Part shown: one piece after another, positions 6,141 through 7,441 of the stretch
Layout of the letters: the number at the start of each line of letters is the position of its first letter
Position numbering within the stretch: position 1 is the stretch's first letter
Assembly: GCA_902774655.1 (NCBI GenBank)
Contig: CACYJD010000050.1
Coordinates: 1-7,441, forward strand
Reading direction: 5' to 3'
DNA length: 7,441 nucleotides
DNA from: an uncultured Erysipelotrichaceae bacterium
Lineage (GTDB): Bacteria > Bacillota_I > Bacilli_A > RFN20 > CAG-826
Notes under the pieces: generated by a model
What the model was told of the DNA's origin: nothing
What the model saw: only the letters and a program-made list of their open reading frames with translations
Database searches by the model: none
Made by a program: the position numbers and the translations under genes

Positions 6141-6148
6141 CACCTCCC
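6141..6148 (-). promoter_or_regulatory. Shine-Dalgarno that decides the rpsF start
   Basis: GGGAGGTG on the minus strand is followed by 6 nt (CTAAAT) and the ATG at 6134. The in-frame GTG at 6141-6143 lies within this site and so cannot be the start. In the leader, CTCTCT at about 6181-6186 can pair with AGGGAG of this site (one G-U pair), so its accessibility may be regulated. Confidence 0.8.
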
Positions 6149-6156
6149 TTTGGTCT

Positions 6157-6202
6157 TCTGGCTAGCATTTACTGCTAGCAGAGAGTAAACGCTTTAAAGC
6201 GT
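6157..6202 (-). promoter_or_regulatory. Structured rpsF leader: palindrome and hairpin
   Basis: Two symmetric elements lie between the predicted start site and the rpsF Shine-Dalgarno. The first is a perfect 14-bp palindrome ACGCTTTAAAGCGT (6189-6202) at the predicted +1. The second is a hairpin with 7-bp arms GCTAGCA/TGCTAGC (6173-6179 with 6161-6167), loop GTAAA, extended by three pairs past one bulged C. Feedback by the S6:S18 complex on such leaders is known in many bacteria, but the CCG trinucleotide typical of that RNA motif is not present here. It may be a variant leader, or the palindrome may be a protein-binding operator. Confidence 0.45.
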
Positions 6203-6208
6203 GTGTAT

Positions 6209-6238
6209 ATTATATATGCACGAGAAATTAATTTGCAA
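6209..6238 (-). promoter_or_regulatory. Promoter of the rpsF-ssb-rpsR cluster
   Basis: On the minus strand TTGCAA (6233-6238) is followed by an 18-bp spacer and a perfect TATAAT (6209-6214). The predicted start is near 6202, giving a leader of nearly 70 nt before the rpsF ATG. It lies downstream of the lysS terminator, so the cluster is transcribed independently of lysS. Confidence 0.75.
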
Positions 6239-6280
6239 GTTTAATATCGTTAGTCAATTTAGGATACAAAAACACCTCCT
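6228..6280 (-). other. Orphan consensus Shine-Dalgarno with a 13-codon mini-ORF
   Basis: AGGAGGTG (6273-6280) is a near-perfect ribosome-binding site with no gene behind it. A TTG at 6267-6269, at suitable spacing, opens the frame YPKLTNDIKLAN after the initiator and stops at TAA 6228-6230. The frame runs over the -35 of the rpsF promoter, so the two cannot be used freely at once. It may be a leader peptide, the remnant of a lost gene start, or chance. No clear promoter is seen between it and the lysS terminator. Confidence 0.3.
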
Positions 6281-6334
6281 ACTTATTCTTACCAGGAAAA
6301 TTTTAAAAACGCGACAAAAATTTTTATCTTTGGC

Positions 6335-6360
6335 AAAAGAAAAAGGTAGCAATTGCTACC
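6335..6360 (-). terminator. Intrinsic terminator of lysS
   Basis: The 16-bp palindrome GGTAGCAATTGCTACC (6345-6360) folds into a 6-bp GC-containing stem with an AATT loop, and on the minus strand is followed by TTTTTCTTTT (6335-6344). It begins 21 bp past the lysS stop codon. Because the stem is a perfect palindrome it has no strand bias, but the T-tract is only on the minus-strand side. Confidence 0.85.
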
Positions 6361-6381
6361 AAATTTCCTATATATAGTCGC

Positions 6382-7441
6382 TTATTTTTCGTCTCTCATG
6401 CACGGGAAGAGAATTACTTCTCTAATGCTTGATTGATTTGTCATAAGCATAACTAATCTATCAATACCAATTCCGATACCACCGCAAGGAGGCATGCCAT
6501 ATTCAAGGGCTTCTAAGAAATCAGTATCCATTTCGTTTGCTTCTTCATCACCAAGATTCTTGGCTTCGAGTTGTTTGACGAATCTTTCTTTTTGATCAAT
6601 TGGATCGTTTAATTCGCTATAGGCGTTTCCGTATTCTGTGCCACCAATGAAGAGTTCAAATCTTTCAGTAAATCTAGGATCCTTTTTGTTCTTCTTTGTA
6701 AGTGGTGAAACTTCGATTGGATAACTATAAACAAATGTTGGTTCTTGTAGATAAGGATCACATTTTTCATCAAAGAATGCATTGATGATATAACCAAGTG
6801 TATTCCAGTGTTTTTCAACCTTAATACCTGCTTTTTTAGCAAGATCTACAGCCTTTTCATAAGTCATATCTGGAGCAAGGAAGTCAATTCCTGTTGCTTC
6901 TTTTACAACTTCTACCATACTAACCCAACGGAATGGCTTGCCTAAATCTAATGTTTTATCACCATAAGGAATTGTTGTGGAACCAACAACTTTAAGAGCA
7001 ACTTCTCTAAAGAGATTTTCAGCAAGATGTCTCATATCTTGTAAATCACCATATGCTTGATAAAGCTCAACAGTGGTGAATTCAGGATTGTGTTTTGTAT
7101 CCATACCTTCGTTTCTGAATAAACGACCGATTTCATAAACCTTTTCTAAACCACCAACAATGAGTTTTTTAAGAGGTAACTCAGTAGCGATTCTTAAATA
7201 GAAATCTTTGTCTAATGTGTTATGGTGAGTAATAAATGGTCTAGCAGCAGCACCACCAAGGATTGGGCTTAAAACTGAAGTTTCGACTTCAGTAAATCCG
7301 AGACTATCAAAATATGCTTGCATGCTTCTAATAACTTTTGGTCTAGCTAAAGCAACTTTTCTAGCCTCATCATTCATGATTAAATCGACATATCTATGTC
7401 TATAACGTTCTTCAACATCGGTTAAACCATGGAATTTTTCT
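6382..7441 (-). CDS. lysS: Lysyl-tRNA synthetase, class II (5' end outside the window)
   Basis: The last 352 residues are visible, and the reading frame continues past the right edge. LysRS attaches lysine to tRNA-Lys in the cytoplasm using ATP. The visible part starts EKFHGLTDVEERYRHRYVDL, the linker just before the catalytic domain. Class II motif 1 lies around KVIRSMQAYFDSLGFTEVET. Motif 2 is YEIGRLFRNEGMDTKHNPEF with the catalytic arginine in RNEG and the HNPEF loop. Motif 3 is GGIGIGIDRL near the C-terminus, followed by VILFPCMR. The missing part, roughly 140 residues, should be the N-terminal OB-fold anticodon-binding domain. The ATG at 7377 is internal (VDLIMN) and not the start. The gene ends at TAA with a strong terminator behind it. 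I see nothing unusual in the catalytic residues. Confidence 0.97.
   Translation of the reverse strand, partial: EKFHGLTDVEERYRHRYVDLIMNDEARKVALARPKVIRSMQAYFDSLGFTEVETSVLSPILGGAAARPFITHHNTLDKDFYLRIATELPLKKLIVGGLEKVYEIGRLFRNEGMDTKHNPEFTTVELYQAYGDLQDMRHLAENLFREVALKVVGSTTIPYGDKTLDLGKPFRWVSMVEVVKEATGIDFLAPDMTYEKAVDLAKKAGIKVEKHWNTLGYIINAFFDEKCDPYLQEPTFVYSYPIEVSPLTKKNKKDPRFTERFELFIGGTEYGNAYSELNDPIDQKERFVKQLEAKNLGDEEANEMDTDFLEALEYGMPPCGGIGIGIDRLVMLMTNQSSIREVILFPCMRDEK

Noticed and set aside
6135..6143. GTG at 6143 as the rpsF start, adding three residues
   Set aside because: The GTG is inside the GGGAGGTG Shine-Dalgarno; the ATG at 6134 has ideal spacing and gives the usual S6 N-terminus.
7375..7377. 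ATG at 7377 as the lysS start
   Set aside because: The frame stays open to the window edge and encodes LysRS sequence (KFHGLTDVEERY...) upstream, so this Met is internal.
1..7441. Mycoplasma genetic code (TGA as tryptophan)
   Set aside because: No TGA occurs inside the genes and the tryptophan codons I checked are TGG. Stops used are TAA and one TAG.
1..7441. CRISPR array, insertion sequence, integrase site, tRNA or rRNA gene
   Set aside because: I looked for spaced repeats, terminal inverted repeats, transposase motifs and a tRNA TPsiC arm (GGTTCGAAT-like) and found none convincing.

Overview
Organism. The window is AT-rich and every recognisable gene is on the minus strand. The order lysS, rpsF, ssb, rpsR (read leftwards from the right edge) contains the rpsF-ssb-rpsR cluster typical of Firmicutes/Bacillota and mollicute-like relatives. 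Three lipoprotein precursors with diacylglyceryl-type lipoboxes, strong Gram-positive Shine-Dalgarno sites and low GC point to an uncultured low-GC Bacillota, perhaps a gut Bacilli lineage such as RF39 or an Erysipelotrichia relative (inference). I saw no TGA codon inside a gene, and the tryptophan codons I checked are TGG, so nothing suggests the mycoplasma genetic code.

Layout, in the direction of transcription (right to left). lysS (lysyl-tRNA synthetase, 5' end outside the window) ends at a strong intrinsic terminator. The lysS-rpsF gap holds an orphan consensus Shine-Dalgarno with a 13-codon mini-ORF, a good rpsF promoter, and a structured leader that could pair with the rpsF ribosome-binding site. 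rpsF and ssb follow normally. rpsR (S18) is recognisable by sequence but has no start codon and lies one frame off the end of ssb, while ssb lacks its acidic C-terminal tip. The junction looks like a small deletion or an assembly fault. A terminator closes this cluster.

Next comes a 381-residue lipoprotein, preceded by an 11-bp-spaced direct repeat next to a possible extended -10 and closed by its own terminator. A stand-alone DUF4256 gene follows. Then a three-gene unit encodes an orphan 508-residue lipoprotein, an esterase-type alpha/beta hydrolase and an AlkD-like DNA alkylation repair protein, separated by only 12 and 5 nt. The left edge holds the first 36 codons of a third lipoprotein behind a near-consensus promoter.

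How it fits together. The right third is translation and replication housekeeping. The left two thirds is accessory, surface-oriented material with little recognisable function. The main anomaly is the ssb/rpsR junction. The lipoprotein-esterase-AlkD unit and the direct-repeat promoter are the other places where uncharacterised biology could lie. I found no mobile element, CRISPR array, tRNA or rRNA.
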